Below are positions 1-10,047 of a stretch of 64,000 nucleotides of DNA, in pieces. Under the pieces are notes generated by a model. That model ran no database searches and had not been told where the DNA came from. It saw nothing but the letters and a program-made list of their open reading frames with translations. Every line of letters begins with the position of its first letter. Positions within the stretch are counted from its first letter, which is position 1. The stretch is from Teichococcus oryzae. GTDB lineage: Bacteria > Pseudomonadota > Alphaproteobacteria > Acetobacterales > Acetobacteraceae. Both the position numbers and the translations under genes were made by a program. The stretch lies in NCBI RefSeq assembly GCF_008386565.1, contig NZ_VUKA01000001.1, positions 930,001 to 994,000 on the forward strand. The letters run 5' to 3'.

Positions 1-313
1 CCCGGCGATAGGCATGCCGGGCATCGACGACGCGGAAGCCCATGGATGGCACGCAGGGCCCGTGCGCCCCGGCGAAGCGCATGGCGTGGCTGCCCGGCTC
101 CTCGTTCAGCAGGTAGTTGATGTCCCCCTGGCGATACAGGGTGACAGCCTGGCGGCGGTGCCGCGCCACGGCGGTGAAGCCCATCCGGCGGAACAGGGCG
201 TGCAGCTTCTCCGGCTCCGGATGGGCGTATTCCACAAAGGCGAAGCCATCGGTGCCCATCGGATTGTGCTCGCTGATGGACGGACGCGGCGCGTCATGCG
301 GAAACGGTCCCAT
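1..313 (-). CDS. hppD: 4-hydroxyphenylpyruvate dioxygenase, N-terminal part (cut by window edge)
   Basis: Reading leftwards from ATG 311-313, the first ~104 residues resemble the N-terminal vicinal-oxygen-chelate domain of HPPD: MGTDGFAFVEYAHPEPEKL, then FRRMGFTAVARHR and VTLYRQGDINYLLN. HPPD converts 4-hydroxyphenylpyruvate to homogentisate in tyrosine breakdown. A strong AGGAGG ribosome site lies about 7 bases upstream of the ATG. The frame stays open to the window edge, so the Fe(II)-binding residues of the C-terminal domain cannot be seen. It is divergent from an Lrp/AsnC regulator, a common arrangement for amino-acid catabolic genes. The family call is firm for the visible part. Confidence 0.87.
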   Translation of the reverse strand, partial: MGPFPHDAPRPSISEHNPMGTDGFAFVEYAHPEPEKLHALFRRMGFTAVARHRRQAVTLYRQGDINYLLNEEPGSHAMRFAGAHGPCVPSMGFRVVDARHAYRR

Positions 314-363
314 CGTGCTTCCTCCTGTTCTGATGGAAGAAGGCTAGGACGGGGCGCCTGCAT

Positions 364-414
364 CATGTGTGCAAAGCGGCTACTTTCCGGAAGAATGCCG
401 CAAGCTTTGTGCAT
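364..414. promoter_or_regulatory. Imperfect dyad between hppD and the Lrp/AsnC gene
   Basis: CAAAGC at 372-377 is repeated inverted as GCTTTG at 404-409, with loosely related flanks (CATGTGTG before, TGCATG after). It lies in the 112-base divergent region, where an Lrp/AsnC regulator would be expected to bind. The operator role is inference from position only. Confidence 0.25.
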
Positions 415-425
415 GGAGGGCCGTG

Positions 426-920
426 ATGATGCACGGAAACGCCGCGCTGGACCAGTTCGACCTGCGGCTGCTGGCCGCGTTGCAGGAGGATGGGCGGCTG
501 ACCAACCAGCAGGCGGGCGAGCGGATCGGCCTGTCCGCCTCGCAATGCTCCCGCCGCCGTTCGGCGCTGGAGGCAGCGGGGCTGATCGCCGGCTACCATG
601 CCGAACTGGCGGCCGAGGCGCTGGGCCTGCGGGTGCTGGCCTTTATCCAGGTGACGCTGACGGCGCATAACGCGGAGAATTCCCGCCGCTTCCGCGAATT
701 GCTGGCCAGGGTGGCGGAGATCCAGGAAGCCTATGCCATGACCGGCGACGCGGATTACCTGCTGAAGGCCATCGTGCCGGACCTGAAAGGCCTGTCCGTC
801 CTGGTCAATGACATCCTGCTCGCGCATGGAACCGTGGCGCGGGTCCGCTCATCCATCGTGCTGGAGCGCCTGAAGCAATCGGGGCAGCTGCCGCTGGCGG
901 CGCTGCCCCGCGCCGTTTGA
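426..920 (+). CDS. Lrp/AsnC family transcriptional regulator
   Basis: A 164-residue DNA-binding regulator. The N-terminal HTH (about residues 5-55) begins NAALDQFDLRLLAALQEDGR and contains TNQQAGERIGLSASQ. A RAM ligand-binding domain follows (about 70-150) with the typical EAYAMTGDADYLLKAIVPDL. ATG 426 is preferred; ATG 429 is directly adjacent, and a longer reading from 369 would add 19 residues lacking family features. It is divergent from hppD, so it probably controls tyrosine or phenylalanine catabolism, perhaps with an aromatic amino acid as effector. The family is certain; target and ligand are inferred. Confidence 0.9.
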   Translation: MMHGNAALDQFDLRLLAALQEDGRLTNQQAGERIGLSASQCSRRRSALEAAGLIAGYHAELAAEALGLRVLAFIQVTLTAHNAENSRRFRELLARVAEIQEAYAMTGDADYLLKAIVPDLKGLSVLVNDILLAHGTVARVRSSIVLERLKQSGQLPLAALPRAV

Positions 921-936
921 TGGATCGGCCCTCCGT

Positions 937-1509
937 TCAGTGGTGGCTGGCCGCCCTTGCCCCGGCGGAGCCGGCCATGCGCGGCAGCACGTCATCCCGC
1001 CACAGCCAGCGATGGGCCAGGGCCATCAGGATATGGCCGCCGATCACCGCGAGCAGCACCCAGGCCAGCTCCCCATGCAGCGCGTCGCCCGCGGACACCA
1101 GCCAGGACGTTTTCTCCTGCGTGCCGTCGAAAAGGGGAATGCCGAAGGGCGCGAAGGCCCGGCCGGCGCCATAGGTGCGCGCCAGGGCCAGCGCAGGCAC
1201 CAGCGCCATCAGGGCATAGAGAATGGCATGGCCGAGCGGCGCCAGGCGCCCCGCGCCAGCGGCGGGGGCGGGCGGGCGGTTGCGGAAATTGGCCAGGCCC
1301 CACACGCCGCGCAGCATCACCAGAACCAGCAGCAACATGCCGACCGAACTGTGGGTGGAGCGGATCATGCTGGCCAGGGGCAGCCACACGCCCAGTTCGC
1401 GAAATGCCATGCCCGCGAACTGCCAGGCGAACAGCGTCGCCATGCTCCAGTGCAGAAGGCGGGTGACCAGCCCATAGGCCTGGGTGTTGTCGCGCCAGCT
1501 CAAGGCCAT
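937..1509 (-). CDS. Cytochrome b561 family membrane protein
   Basis: A 190-residue inner-membrane di-haem b-type cytochrome with four predicted membrane helices. Candidate haem-ligand histidines are H20 (RLLHW), H53 (STHSSVG), H145 (GDALHGELAW) and H159 (GGHILMALAHRW). Members move electrons between quinol and various acceptors. ATG 1507-1509 is preferred because it sits after a GGGAG site and begins MALSWRDNTQAYG, as is usual in the family; a longer reading to 1590 has no support. It runs convergent to the Lrp/AsnC gene with a 16-base gap. No redox partner is adjacent. Confidence 0.86.
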   Translation of the reverse strand: MALSWRDNTQAYGLVTRLLHWSMATLFAWQFAGMAFRELGVWLPLASMIRSTHSSVGMLLLVLVMLRGVWGLANFRNRPPAPAAGAGRLAPLGHAILYALMALVPALALARTYGAGRAFAPFGIPLFDGTQEKTSWLVSAGDALHGELAWVLLAVIGGHILMALAHRWLWRDDVLPRMAGSAGARAASHH

Positions 1510-1698
1510 TGTGAACTCCCTGAAGATTACGTCCTGTTCATGTAATGACCTTTGCTGCAATTGCGAAGTGGGGCAGGGCGGCTGTTGCACTCCGTCACCG
1601 CCGGCAGCGCGTTTCCTGGCCCCCTCGCATCCGGCGGCCTGGGGCGGTATAGGGGCGCATCAGCCCGGAACATCACGAGAATCCCGGAGAGCAACCGC

Positions 1699-2448
1699 GT
1701 GGCCGGCCATTCCCAGTTCAAGAACATCATGCACCGCAAGGGTGCGCAGGACGCCAAGCGGGCGCGAATCTTCGCCAAGCTGATCCGCGAGATCACGGTA
1801 AGCGCGCGGCAGGGCCTGCCCGACCCGGCGGCCAATCCCCGTCTCCGTTCGGCGGTGCAGGCGGCGCGTGTCGCCAACATGACCAAGGACACCATCGACC
1901 GCGCCATCAAGAAGGCATCCGGCGCCGCCGGCGGCGAGGACTATGTCGAGGTGCGGTATGAGGGCTATGGCCCGGCCGGCGTCGCCGTCATCGTCGAGAC
2001 GCTGACCGACAATCGCAACCGCACTGCCTCCGACATCCGCTCGGCCTTTTCCAAATATGGCGGGGCGCTGGGCGAGACCAATTCGGTGGCCTTCCAGTTC
2101 GAGCGCCTGGGCGTGGTGCGCTTCCCGGCCAGCGTCGGCAGCGCCGATGATGTGCTGGAAGCGGCCATCGAGGCCGGCGCCGCCGATGTGGAAAGCACCG
2201 GGGAAGGGCATGAGATCCGCACCGCGGTCGAGGACCTATTCAGCGTCCGCGACGCGCTGGAGGAGCGGTTCGGCCCGGCCGAGAGCGCCAAGCTGGAATG
2301 GCGCCCCAACGTCACCGTGGAGCTGGACGAGGAAAAGGCGCGCACCGTCCTCAAGCTGATCGACGTGCTGGACGAGCATGACGACGTGCAGACCGTGACC
2401 GCCAATTTCGATGTGTCGGACGATGTCGCCGCCGCCCTGGCGGACTGA
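1699..2448 (+). CDS. yebC: YebC/PmpR family transcriptional or translational regulator
   Basis: A 249-residue three-domain YebC protein. The GTG start at 1699 gives [20 protein letters not shown], the family's invariant N-terminus; the open frame extends upstream but carries no family residues. Conserved blocks include [29 protein letters not shown] and [19 protein letters not shown]. YebC proteins bind DNA in some species and help ribosomes on difficult nascent chains in others. It precedes ruvC by 12 bases, the classic yebC-ruvC-ruvA-ruvB order, so co-transcription is likely. Confidence 0.96.
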   Translation: MAGHSQFKNIMHRKGAQDAKRARIFAKLIREITVSARQGLPDPAANPRLRSAVQAARVANMTKDTIDRAIKKASGAAGGEDYVEVRYEGYGPAGVAVIVETLTDNRNRTASDIRSAFSKYGGALGETNSVAFQFERLGVVRFPASVGSADDVLEAAIEAGAADVESTGEGHEIRTAVEDLFSVRDALEERFGPAESAKLEWRPNVTVELDEEKARTVLKLIDVLDEHDDVQTVTANFDVSDDVAAALAD

Positions 2449-2460
2449 CGGGGCCGATCG

Positions 2461-2973
2461 ATGCAGACGGTCCGGCTGCTCGGGCTCGATCCCGGCCTCC
2501 AGCACACCGGCTGGGGGGTGGTGGAAAGCTCGGGCAACCGGCTGCGCCACATCGCCGACGGGGTGATCTCCACCACCACCGAATTGTCGCTGGCCGAGCG
2601 GCTTTGCCAGATCCACCGCGCCCTGAACGCCCTGATGGACCTTTGGAAGCCGGAGGAGGCGGCGGTGGAGCACACCTATGTCAACAAGAACCCCGGCGCG
2701 GCGCTGAAGCTCGGCCAGGCGCGCGGCGTGGTGCTGCTGGCCCCGGCGCTGGCCGGCCTGCCGGTCGCCGAATATCAGGCGATGGAGGTGAAGCGCGCCG
2801 TGGTCGGCACCGGCCATGCCGACAAGACGCAGGTCTCCGCCATGGTGCAGCGGCTGCTGCCCGGCGCCACGCTGCGGCGGGCCGATGCGTCGGACGCGCT
2901 GGCGGTGGCCATCTGCCACGCGCATCACCGCTCCAGCCGGCTGGCGCTGGCGAAGGGCTACGTCCCGGCATGA
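2461..2973 (+). CDS. ruvC: Crossover junction endodeoxyribonuclease RuvC
   Basis: A 170-residue Holliday-junction resolvase of the RNase H fold. Acidic catalytic residues are visible in LGLDPGLQHTGWGVVE near the N-terminus, VEHTYVNKNPGAALKLGQAR in the middle and DASDALAVAICHAHH near the C-terminus. It cuts four-way junctions in the RuvABC complex during recombinational repair. Its TGA overlaps the ruvA start in an ATGA arrangement (2970-2973), which indicates translational coupling. Confidence 0.98.
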   Translation: MQTVRLLGLDPGLQHTGWGVVESSGNRLRHIADGVISTTTELSLAERLCQIHRALNALMDLWKPEEAAVEHTYVNKNPGAALKLGQARGVVLLAPALAGLPVAEYQAMEVKRAVVGTGHADKTQVSAMVQRLLPGATLRRADASDALAVAICHAHHRSSRLALAKGYVPA

Positions 2974-3593
2974 TCGGCAAGCTGACGGGCCGGCTGGACA
3001 CGCCGTTCGAGGGCGGCTGCATCTTCGACGTCAACGGCGTCGGCTATCTGGTGGCCTGCTCCGCCCGGACGCTGGCGGCGCTGCCGCAGGCGCCGGCCAC
3101 CGGCGCGCTGCTGGTGGAAACGGTGGTGCGGGAGGATGCCATCATCCTCTACGGCTTCGCCGATGCGGCGGAGCGCGACTGGTTCCGCCTGCTCACCGCC
3201 ATCCAGGGCGTCGGGCCGAAGGTGGCGCTGGCGCTGCTGTCCACCCTGGCGCCCGCCGACCTGGCCCGTGCCCTGATGGCGGGCGACAAGGGCGCCCTGA
3301 CCCGCGCGCCCGGCGTTGGCGCCAAGCTGGCGATCCGGCTGATTTCCGAGTTGCGGGAGCGGGTCGGCGCCATGCCGACCGGCCCTGGCTTCTCGCCCGG
3401 CACGGTGACCATCGCCGCCACCCTGCCGCCGGCCGAAAAGGCGTTGGCGGAGGCGATCTCGGCCCTGACCAATCTGGGCTGGAAGCGGCCGGAAGCCGCC
3501 GCCGCCGTCACCCGCGTGGCGGAACGGCTGGGCGAGGGGGCAGGGCTGGAGCCGCTGATCCGGGAATCTCTCAAGGAACTGGCGCCGCGCTGA
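2970..3593 (+). CDS. ruvA: Holliday junction branch migration protein RuvA
   Basis: A 207-residue protein starting MIGKLTGRLDTPFEGG. The N-terminal OB fold (about 1-63) is followed by two helix-hairpin-helix motifs, IQGVGPKVALALLS and APGVGAKLAIRLISELRER, and a C-terminal three-helix domain (about 155-207) that contacts RuvB. RuvA tetramers clamp the junction and load RuvB. The gene overlaps ruvC by four bases. Unusually, ruvB does not follow directly: an opposite-strand aqpZ lies between them. Confidence 0.98.
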   Translation: MIGKLTGRLDTPFEGGCIFDVNGVGYLVACSARTLAALPQAPATGALLVETVVREDAIILYGFADAAERDWFRLLTAIQGVGPKVALALLSTLAPADLARALMAGDKGALTRAPGVGAKLAIRLISELRERVGAMPTGPGFSPGTVTIAATLPPAEKALAEAISALTNLGWKRPEAAAAVTRVAERLGEGAGLEPLIRESLKELAPR

Positions 3594-3627
3594 GGCCGCC
3601 CGATCTCACGGGTTGGGTGCGGCCGCC

Positions 3628-3662
3628 GGAACCGCTGCCAGGGAACCGGCGGCAGCGGGTTC
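3628..3662. terminator. Hairpin between convergent ruvA and aqpZ
   Basis: CCGCTGCC at 3632-3639 pairs with GGCAGCGG at 3651-3658; the stem can extend to GAACC/GGGTTC with one bulge. It lies between two convergent stop codons and could end transcription from both sides. There is no T-run, so it is not a textbook intrinsic terminator. Confidence 0.4.
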
Positions 3663-4404
3663 AGGCGGCCCTGCGGGCGCCGACATCCACCGCGGCGGGT
3701 GCTTCCTGCGGCTCGTAGAGCATGCGGGCCAGGGCTCCGGCGAGCATGGCGCCCAGGATCGGCGCCACCCAGAACAGCCAGAGCTGCCCCACATAGTCCG
3801 CGCCGGCGAACAGGGCCGGCCCAGTGCTGCGCGCCGGATTGACCGAGGTGTTGGTCACCGGGATCGACACGAGGTGGATCAGCGTCAGGGCCAGCCCGAT
3901 GGGGATGCCCGCGAAGCCGATGGCGGCACCCTTGGAGGTGGTGCCGATGATGATCAGCAGAAAGAAGAAGGTCAGCAGCAATTCGGTGAGAAAGGCCGCG
4001 CCGAGGCCGTACTTCCCCGGGCTCAGCTCCGCATATCCGTTCGCCGCGAAGCCGCCGGGGGTCCATCCCGCCTGGCCGGAGGCGATGAACCACAGGCAGG
4101 CGGCGGCGGCCACGGCGCCGACCACCTGCGCCAGGATGTAGGGCACCACATGCCCGTTGGCGCAGCGCCCCGCCGCCCACAGGCCCAGCGTGACGGCCGG
4201 GTTGAAATGCCCGCCGGAAACATGGCCCACCGCATAGGCCATGGTGAGAACGGTGAGGCCGAAGGCCAGCGACACGCCAAGAAAGCCGATGCCAAGGCCA
4301 TTCGGGAAGGTGGCTGCCAGAACGGCCGCGCCGCAGCCGCCAAAGGTCAGCCAGAAGGTTCCGAAGAATTCTGCGACAACGCGCCGCCCGGTATCACTTT
4401 GCAT
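3661..4404 (-). CDS. aqpZ: Aquaporin Z-type water channel
   Basis: A 247-residue six-helix MIP channel with two half-helix loops. Both NPA motifs are intact ([11 protein letters not shown] and [16 protein letters not shown]). The selectivity-filter residues match AqpZ: IHLVSIPV carries the filter histidine and NPAR the arginine, which points to water rather than glycerol. ATG 4402-4404 ([19 protein letters not shown]) is chosen; an upstream extension of 61 residues has no family match. The gene is inverted relative to its neighbours and separates ruvCA from ruvB, so it is probably a later insertion. Confidence 0.95.
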   Translation of the reverse strand: MQSDTGRRVVAEFFGTFWLTFGGCGAAVLAATFPNGLGIGFLGVSLAFGLTVLTMAYAVGHVSGGHFNPAVTLGLWAAGRCANGHVVPYILAQVVGAVAAAACLWFIASGQAGWTPGGFAANGYAELSPGKYGLGAAFLTELLLTFFFLLIIIGTTSKGAAIGFAGIPIGLALTLIHLVSIPVTNTSVNPARSTGPALFAGADYVGQLWLFWVAPILGAMLAGALARMLYEPQEAPAAVDVGARRAA

Positions 4405-4572
4405 GATGGGCTCCGATCGTTGGGTCGCACCTTTCTGTTTGGGTGCGCAACGATTATCCGCATCCCCGTGCCGGTTGGGAAGAAGATCCCGATGGAATTC
4501 GCCGCGCGCTCCAGGCGCATGGCTGCGCGAACCCCCCGCGACGCGGCGCCCTGATCCCTCTATGTTCCCCGC

Positions 4573-5604
4573 ATGAGTGACCCCCAAGCCCGCCTGACCG
4601 ATGGCGCGCGGCTAGAGGAGGATGCCGCCGAGGCCACCCTCCGCCCGCAGACGCTGGACGACTTCACCGGCCAGAAATCCCTGCGCGAGAACCTCGCCAT
4701 CTTCATCCAGGCCGCCCGCGCGCGCGGCGACGCGCTGGACCATGTGCTGCTGCACGGGCCGCCGGGCCTCGGCAAGACGACCCTGGCGCAGATCGTAGCG
4801 CGCGAGATGGGGGTGGGCTTCCGCGCGACCTCCGGCCCTGTGCTGCAAAGGGCAGGGGACCTGGCCGCCATCCTGACCAATCTTCAGCCACGCGACGTGC
4901 TGTTTGTGGACGAGATCCACCGCCTGCAGCCGGCGCTGGAGGAAACCCTCTATCCCGCGATGGAGGACTTCCAGCTCGACCTGATCATCGGCGAAGGGCC
5001 TGCGGCGCGGACGGTGCGGATCGACCTGCCGCCTTTCACCCTGGTGGGCGCCACTACCCGCGCCGGGCTGCTGGCCACCCCGCTGCGCGACCGCTTCGGC
5101 ATTCCGCTGCGGCTGCAATTCTACACCGCGGATGAGTTGCTGCTGATTGTCCGGCGTGGCGCGCAGAAGCTTGGCTTCGCGCTGACCGATGAAGGGGCGG
5201 AGGAGATCGCCAACCGCTCGCGCGGCACCCCGCGAATCGCCGGGCGCCTGCTGCGCCGGGTGAGGGACTTCGCCCTGGTGTCGGGCCACAAGGCCGACCG
5301 GGCCATGGCCGATGGGGCGCTGGACCGGCTGGAGGTGGACAAGCGCGGCCTCGACATGATGGACCGCCGCTATCTCCGCCGCATCGCCGAGCACCACCAT
5401 GGCGGCCCGGTGGGCGTGGAAACCCTCGCCGCCGCCCTGGCCGAGGGCCGCGACACGCTGGAGGAAGTGGTGGAGCCCTACCTGATCCAGGAAGGCTTCG
5501 TGCTGCGCACCCCGCGTGGGCGGGTGCTGGGCGACCTTGGCTGGCGGCATCTGGGGCTGGCCCCGCCCTCGGGCGGGCAATCCGACCTGCTGGGGGATCT
5601 GTGA
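4573..5604 (+). CDS. ruvB: Holliday junction branch migration DNA helicase RuvB
   Basis: A 343-residue AAA+ motor. Visible are Walker [10 protein letters not shown], Walker [12 protein letters not shown], the sensor/arginine-finger region [18 protein letters not shown], and a C-terminal winged helix with [20 protein letters not shown]. RuvB hexamers pump DNA through the RuvA-bound junction. It is isolated from ruvA by aqpZ, so it must have its own promoter in 4405-4572 or rely on read-through. Its TGA overlaps the ybgC start. Confidence 0.98.
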   Translation: MSDPQARLTDGARLEEDAAEATLRPQTLDDFTGQKSLRENLAIFIQAARARGDALDHVLLHGPPGLGKTTLAQIVAREMGVGFRATSGPVLQRAGDLAAILTNLQPRDVLFVDEIHRLQPALEETLYPAMEDFQLDLIIGEGPAARTVRIDLPPFTLVGATTRAGLLATPLRDRFGIPLRLQFYTADELLLIVRRGAQKLGFALTDEGAEEIANRSRGTPRIAGRLLRRVRDFALVSGHKADRAMADGALDRLEVDKRGLDMMDRRYLRRIAEHHHGGPVGVETLAAALAEGRDTLEEVVEPYLIQEGFVLRTPRGRVLGDLGWRHLGLAPPSGGQSDLLGDL

Positions 5605-6041
5605 TGCCTGCCGCCGTCTCCTGGCCGCACCGCTTCCCGGCGCGGGTGTATTTCGAGGACACCGATGCGGGCGGCATCGCCTACCACGCCACCTATCTCC
5701 GCTGGGCCGAGCGCGGTCGGACAGAATCGTTGCGTGCCATAGATTTGCCGCATCAACTTATGATTCAACGTTACGGTTCGATGCTCGTGGTAAGGCGCGT
5801 GGAAGTAGAGTATGTGGCCCCCGCCCGGCTTGATGACGCGCTGGTGGTGGAAACCCGTGTGCACCGGCTCCGGGGCGCATCGGTTGATCTGGGCCAGGAC
5901 ATTGTCGCGGAAGACGGTGGAATGCGGGCGCGGCTCAAGGTAGGGCTGGTTTGCGTGAAGGCGGATGGGATGCGCCCCGTGGCGATTCCACCGCCCTGGC
6001 ATGCAGCCCTGCGGGCGGCGCTGGAGCAGGCCTCCGGCTGA
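5604..6041 (+). CDS. ybgC: Tol-Pal system-associated acyl-CoA thioesterase YbgC
   Basis: A 145-residue hot-dog thioesterase. The 4-hydroxybenzoyl-CoA thioesterase signature is clear: VYFEDTDAGGIAYHATYLRW, with the catalytic Asp in DTDAGG. It hydrolyses acyl-CoA or acyl-ACP and is almost always the first gene of tol-pal clusters, as here. The ATG at 5604 overlaps the ruvB stop (TGATG); a GTG immediately before it would add one residue. A hairpin lies between this gene and tolQ. Confidence 0.95.
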   Translation: MPAAVSWPHRFPARVYFEDTDAGGIAYHATYLRWAERGRTESLRAIDLPHQLMIQRYGSMLVVRRVEVEYVAPARLDDALVVETRVHRLRGASVDLGQDIVAEDGGMRARLKVGLVCVKADGMRPVAIPPPWHAALRAALEQASG

Positions 6042-6068
6042 GATTGGTTGGTTCTGAGTGGTTGCCTC

Positions 6069-6095
6069 GCCCGGCCGGAATCGCGCCGGGCCTTT
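6069..6095 (+). terminator. Hairpin between ybgC and tolQ
   Basis: GCCCGGC (6069-6075) pairs with GCCGGGC (6085-6091) across a 9-base loop and is followed by CTTT. It sits just before the tolQ ribosome site (AAGGAG, 6097-6102). It could be a weak attenuator or an mRNA-processing stem; the T-run is too short for a confident terminator. Confidence 0.35.
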
Positions 6096-6108
6096 GAAGG
6101 AGATTGCC

Positions 6109-6828
<720 letters not shown>

Positions 6829-6832
6829 CGCC

Positions 6833-7309
<477 letters not shown>

Positions 7310-7330
7310 GGCCGGACGGAAATCATCACC

Positions 7331-8539
7331 ATGGCCCGTCATGGCCTTCGCTTCTGGGGCACCGTTTCGGCGGCGCTGCATGTGGTCATCGGATTGCTGC
7401 TTCTCCTGAAGCTGCCGGGGCGGGAGATCCCGCCGCCGCAGGAAGCGGTGCCGGTGGAGTTCGTCACGCCCGACGCCCTGCCGCAGATCGCCCAGGCCGA
7501 GCAGGCGCTGCCGCTTCCGGCGCCGCCAGCCCCGCAGCCCGAGCCGGACCCCACCACCAACGCCCCGGCGGAGCCCGACCTGGCACCGACGCCCCCTTCG
7601 CCGCCCCCGCCGCCACCTCCGCCGCCCCCGGCGCCGGCACCCCTGCCATCGCCGACGCCGCCCGTGCCGGCCCCGGCGCCCGCGCCGCCGGTCCCGCCAA
7701 CTCCGGCACCGCCGGCGCCACCCACGCCGGCGCCGCCCGCGCCGCCGCGCCCGCCGCAGCCCGCACCGCCGGAACCCGCCCTGCCGACGCCGCCGCCCCC
7801 CGCCCCTCCTGCGCCGCCCGCGCCGGTTCCCGATGCCACGCCGGCGCCGGCCGAACGCCCGCAGCCGCAGCAGCAGGCCCAGCCATCGCCGCCATTGCCC
7901 ATGCCGCCGCCGCCGGCCCCGACGCCTCCCGCCCCGCCACAACCGGTGCAGGCGGAGCGGCCGCAGCAGCAGGCCCAGCCGGCCGCGCCGCCCAACCCGC
8001 CGCGCTCGACGCCCGCGCAGCCTTCCACCACCCCGCCGCCGCCGAAGCCCAGCGAACAGGCCGGCACCGGCCGCACCGAGCCGCCGCCCCGCACGGCGGA
8101 ACGCTCCACCTCCGTGCTGTCCACGCTGGAACGGCTGCGCGCGGCGCAGCAGCAGCAGGCGCCAAGCGCCCGCCCGGCGCCGCAGGCCGGCCGCACCGCG
8201 ACCGGCGGCGGCAGCCCGACCGGCAACGCGCTGCTGACGCAGGGCGAGGTGCGCGGCGTCGCCGACCGGATCAGCGAATGCTGGTCGGTTGATGCCGGGA
8301 TGCTGGGACTCGACCAGATTACGGTGGAGATGCGGGTGGACATCGATGGCGGCGGCGTGATCCGCAACGTCCGGCCGGCCAGCGGTGTTCCGTCTGACCC
8401 GCGGGCCCGTGCCGTGTATGAAAGCGCGCGGCGCGCCCTGCTGGACCCGAAATGCAGCCCGCTGCCGATCCCCCGCGAGAAGATTCCGTCCCTCGCCAAC
8501 GCCACCTTCCGCTTCAATCCGAAGGGTCTCGTCCGATGA
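7331..8539 (+). CDS. tolA: TolA-like energy transducer with a proline-rich central region
   Basis: A 402-residue protein anchored by an N-terminal membrane helix (about 9-27, [18 protein letters not shown]). About residues 55-250 are very rich in proline and alanine. The C-terminal ~110 residues have a TolA/TonB-like fold with two cysteines ([10 protein letters not shown] and [10 protein letters not shown]). In E. coli the middle of TolA is a long Ala/Lys/Glu helix; here it is a polyproline-type rod, more like TonB. Position between tolR and tolB supports the TolA role. Its TGA overlaps the tolB ATG. Confidence 0.88.
   Translation: MARHGLRFWGTVSAALHVVIGLLLLLKLPGREIPPPQEAVPVEFVTPDALPQIAQAEQALPLPAPPAPQPEPDPTTNAPAEPDLAPTPPSPPPPPPPPPPAPAPLPSPTPPVPAPAPAPPVPPTPAPPAPPTPAPPAPPRPPQPAPPEPALPTPPPPAPPAPPAPVPDATPAPAERPQPQQQAQPSPPLPMPPPPAPTPPAPPQPVQAERPQQQAQPAAPPNPPRSTPAQPSTTPPPPKPSEQAGTGRTEPPPRTAERSTSVLSTLERLRAAQQQQAPSARPAPQAGRTATGGGSPTGNALLTQGEVRGVADRISECWSVDAGMLGLDQITVEMRVDIDGGGVIRNVRPASGVPSDPRARAVYESARRALLDPKCSPLPIPREKIPSLANATFRFNPKGLVR
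7560..8060 (+). repeat. Proline-codon-rich low-complexity tract inside tolA
   Basis: This stretch is dominated by CCG/CCC/GCG codons in imperfect PPxP and PAPP units, including long runs such as CCGCCGCC. It encodes the periplasm-spanning rod of TolA. Such tracts are prone to length change by slippage, so copy number may differ among strains. Its base composition also creates long spurious reading frames on the opposite strand. Confidence 0.8.
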
Positions 8540-9906
8540 ACCAGCCGAACCTTCTTCTGTCCCGCCGTGTCGCCCTGCTGGGTGGGGCCGGGCTGCTTGG
8601 GGCATCCTCGCTGGCCCGCGCGCAGGCGCCGGCAGCCGGGGCGTCCGGCCAGGTGATCGACATCAACCGCGCGCGCACCGATCCGATCCCGATCGCCTTG
8701 CCGGATTTCGCCGGCGGCTCGCCCCAGGCGCAGCAGCTCGGGCGCAACATCACCCAGGTGATCACCAACAACCTGCGCAATTCCGGCCTGTTCCGCCCGG
8801 TGGAGCGCGCGGCCTATATCCAGACGCCCGAAGCCGCGGCCGGCGCGCCGCGCTTCCAGGACTGGCGGGTGATCGGCGCCCAGGCCCTTGTCACCGGCCG
8901 CGCCGAGCCGCAGGGCGACCGCGCGCGCATCGAGTTCCGCCTGTGGGAAGTGAACTCCGAGCAGCAGCTCCAGGGCACCGCCTACACCGCGGCGGCCAAC
9001 AACTGGCGCCAGATCGCCCATGTCATCTCCGACGTGATCTATGAGCGGATGCTGGGCGAGAAGGGGTATTTCGACACCCGCATCGTCTACATCGCCGAAA
9101 CCGGCCCGCGCGACCGCCGCGTCCGCCGCCTGGCCATCATGGACCAGGATGGGGAGAACAACCGCTTCCTGACCGATGGCTCCTTCCAGGCCCTGACGCC
9201 GCGCTTCCACCCGAATGCGCGGCAGATCGCCTTCATGTCCTACAACAACAACCAGCCCCGGGTTTACCTGTTCGACCTGAACAGCGGCCGGCAGGAGGTG
9301 CTGGGCAACTTCCAGGGCATGACCCTGTCGCCGCGCTTCTCGCCGGATGGCCGCTCGGTGGTGCTGTCCTCGGCGCGGGGAGGCGATGCCAACATCTATG
9401 TGGTCGATCTCGCCTCCCGCCGGGAACGGCAGCTGACCTCCGGCGGGGGGCTGGACGTGTCGCCCTGCTACTCTCCGGATGGCAGCCAGATCGTGTTCAA
9501 CTCCGACCGCGGCGGCGACCAGCAGATCTATGTGATGGACGCCAATGGCGGCGGGGTGCGCCGCATCTCCTTCGGCAACGGGCGCTACGCCACCCCGGTC
9601 TGGTCCCCGCGCGGCGACCTGATCGCCTTCACCCGCATGGGCGGCGGCCGCTTCGGCATCGGCGTGATGCGCCCCGACGGCTCAGGCGAGCGCATCCTGT
9701 CCGAGGGCTGGTCGATGGAAGGGCCGAGCTTCGCCCCCAATGGACGGGTCCTGACCTTCTACCGCGAAAGCCAGGCCCGCGATTCGCGCGGCTCCGGCTA
9801 TTCGGCGCGCCTGTCCATGATCGACATCGCCGGCTTCAACGAGCGGCAGCTCCTCACGCCGACCGATGCGACCGACCCGAACTGGTCGCCGCTCCTGTCC
9901 TCGTGA
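8536..9906 (+). CDS. tolB: Tol-Pal system beta-propeller protein TolB
   Basis: A 456-residue periplasmic protein. The signal region contains a twin-arginine-like [19 protein letters not shown] ending near ARAQA. An N-terminal domain (about 35-165) is followed by a six-bladed propeller with repeated motifs such as [33 protein letters not shown] and [16 protein letters not shown]. TolB binds Pal and TolA to cycle Pal between peptidoglycan-bound and free states. Its ATG overlaps the tolA stop (ATGA). Confidence 0.97.
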   Translation: MNQPNLLLSRRVALLGGAGLLGASSLARAQAPAAGASGQVIDINRARTDPIPIALPDFAGGSPQAQQLGRNITQVITNNLRNSGLFRPVERAAYIQTPEAAAGAPRFQDWRVIGAQALVTGRAEPQGDRARIEFRLWEVNSEQQLQGTAYTAAANNWRQIAHVISDVIYERMLGEKGYFDTRIVYIAETGPRDRRVRRLAIMDQDGENNRFLTDGSFQALTPRFHPNARQIAFMSYNNNQPRVYLFDLNSGRQEVLGNFQGMTLSPRFSPDGRSVVLSSARGGDANIYVVDLASRRERQLTSGGGLDVSPCYSPDGSQIVFNSDRGGDQQIYVMDANGGGVRRISFGNGRYATPVWSPRGDLIAFTRMGGGRFGIGVMRPDGSGERILSEGWSMEGPSFAPNGRVLTFYRESQARDSRGSGYSARLSMIDIAGFNERQLLTPTDATDPNWSPLLSS

Positions 9907-9982
9907 GGGCGGGCGGCACAACCGGACGTGAGCCTTGCGGTTTCGGCAGAGTAACCATTCCGTGCCTGCTGGTTTAACTGCC

Positions 9983-10011
9983 TTGAACCTGCCTCAATCA
10001 CAGCGTAACCG
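9983..10011 (+). promoter_or_regulatory. Possible sigma-70-like promoter for pal
   Basis: TTGAAC at 9983-9988 and TAACCG at 10006-10011 are 17 bases apart, in a locally AT-richer part of the 141-base tolB-pal gap. The -10 match is weak. A separate pal promoter would fit the need for far more Pal than TolB. Low confidence. Confidence 0.3.
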
Positions 10012-10047
10012 CGGCCTTAATTCGCCCCGAATAACAGGAATCGCGCG

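Noticed and set aside
7339-9210. Long open frames of over 600 codons on the strand opposite tolA/tolB
   Set aside because: They arise from the extreme GC bias and proline-codon runs of tolA. Their translations are low-complexity glycine/arginine/alanine and match nothing, while the + strand genes are clear.
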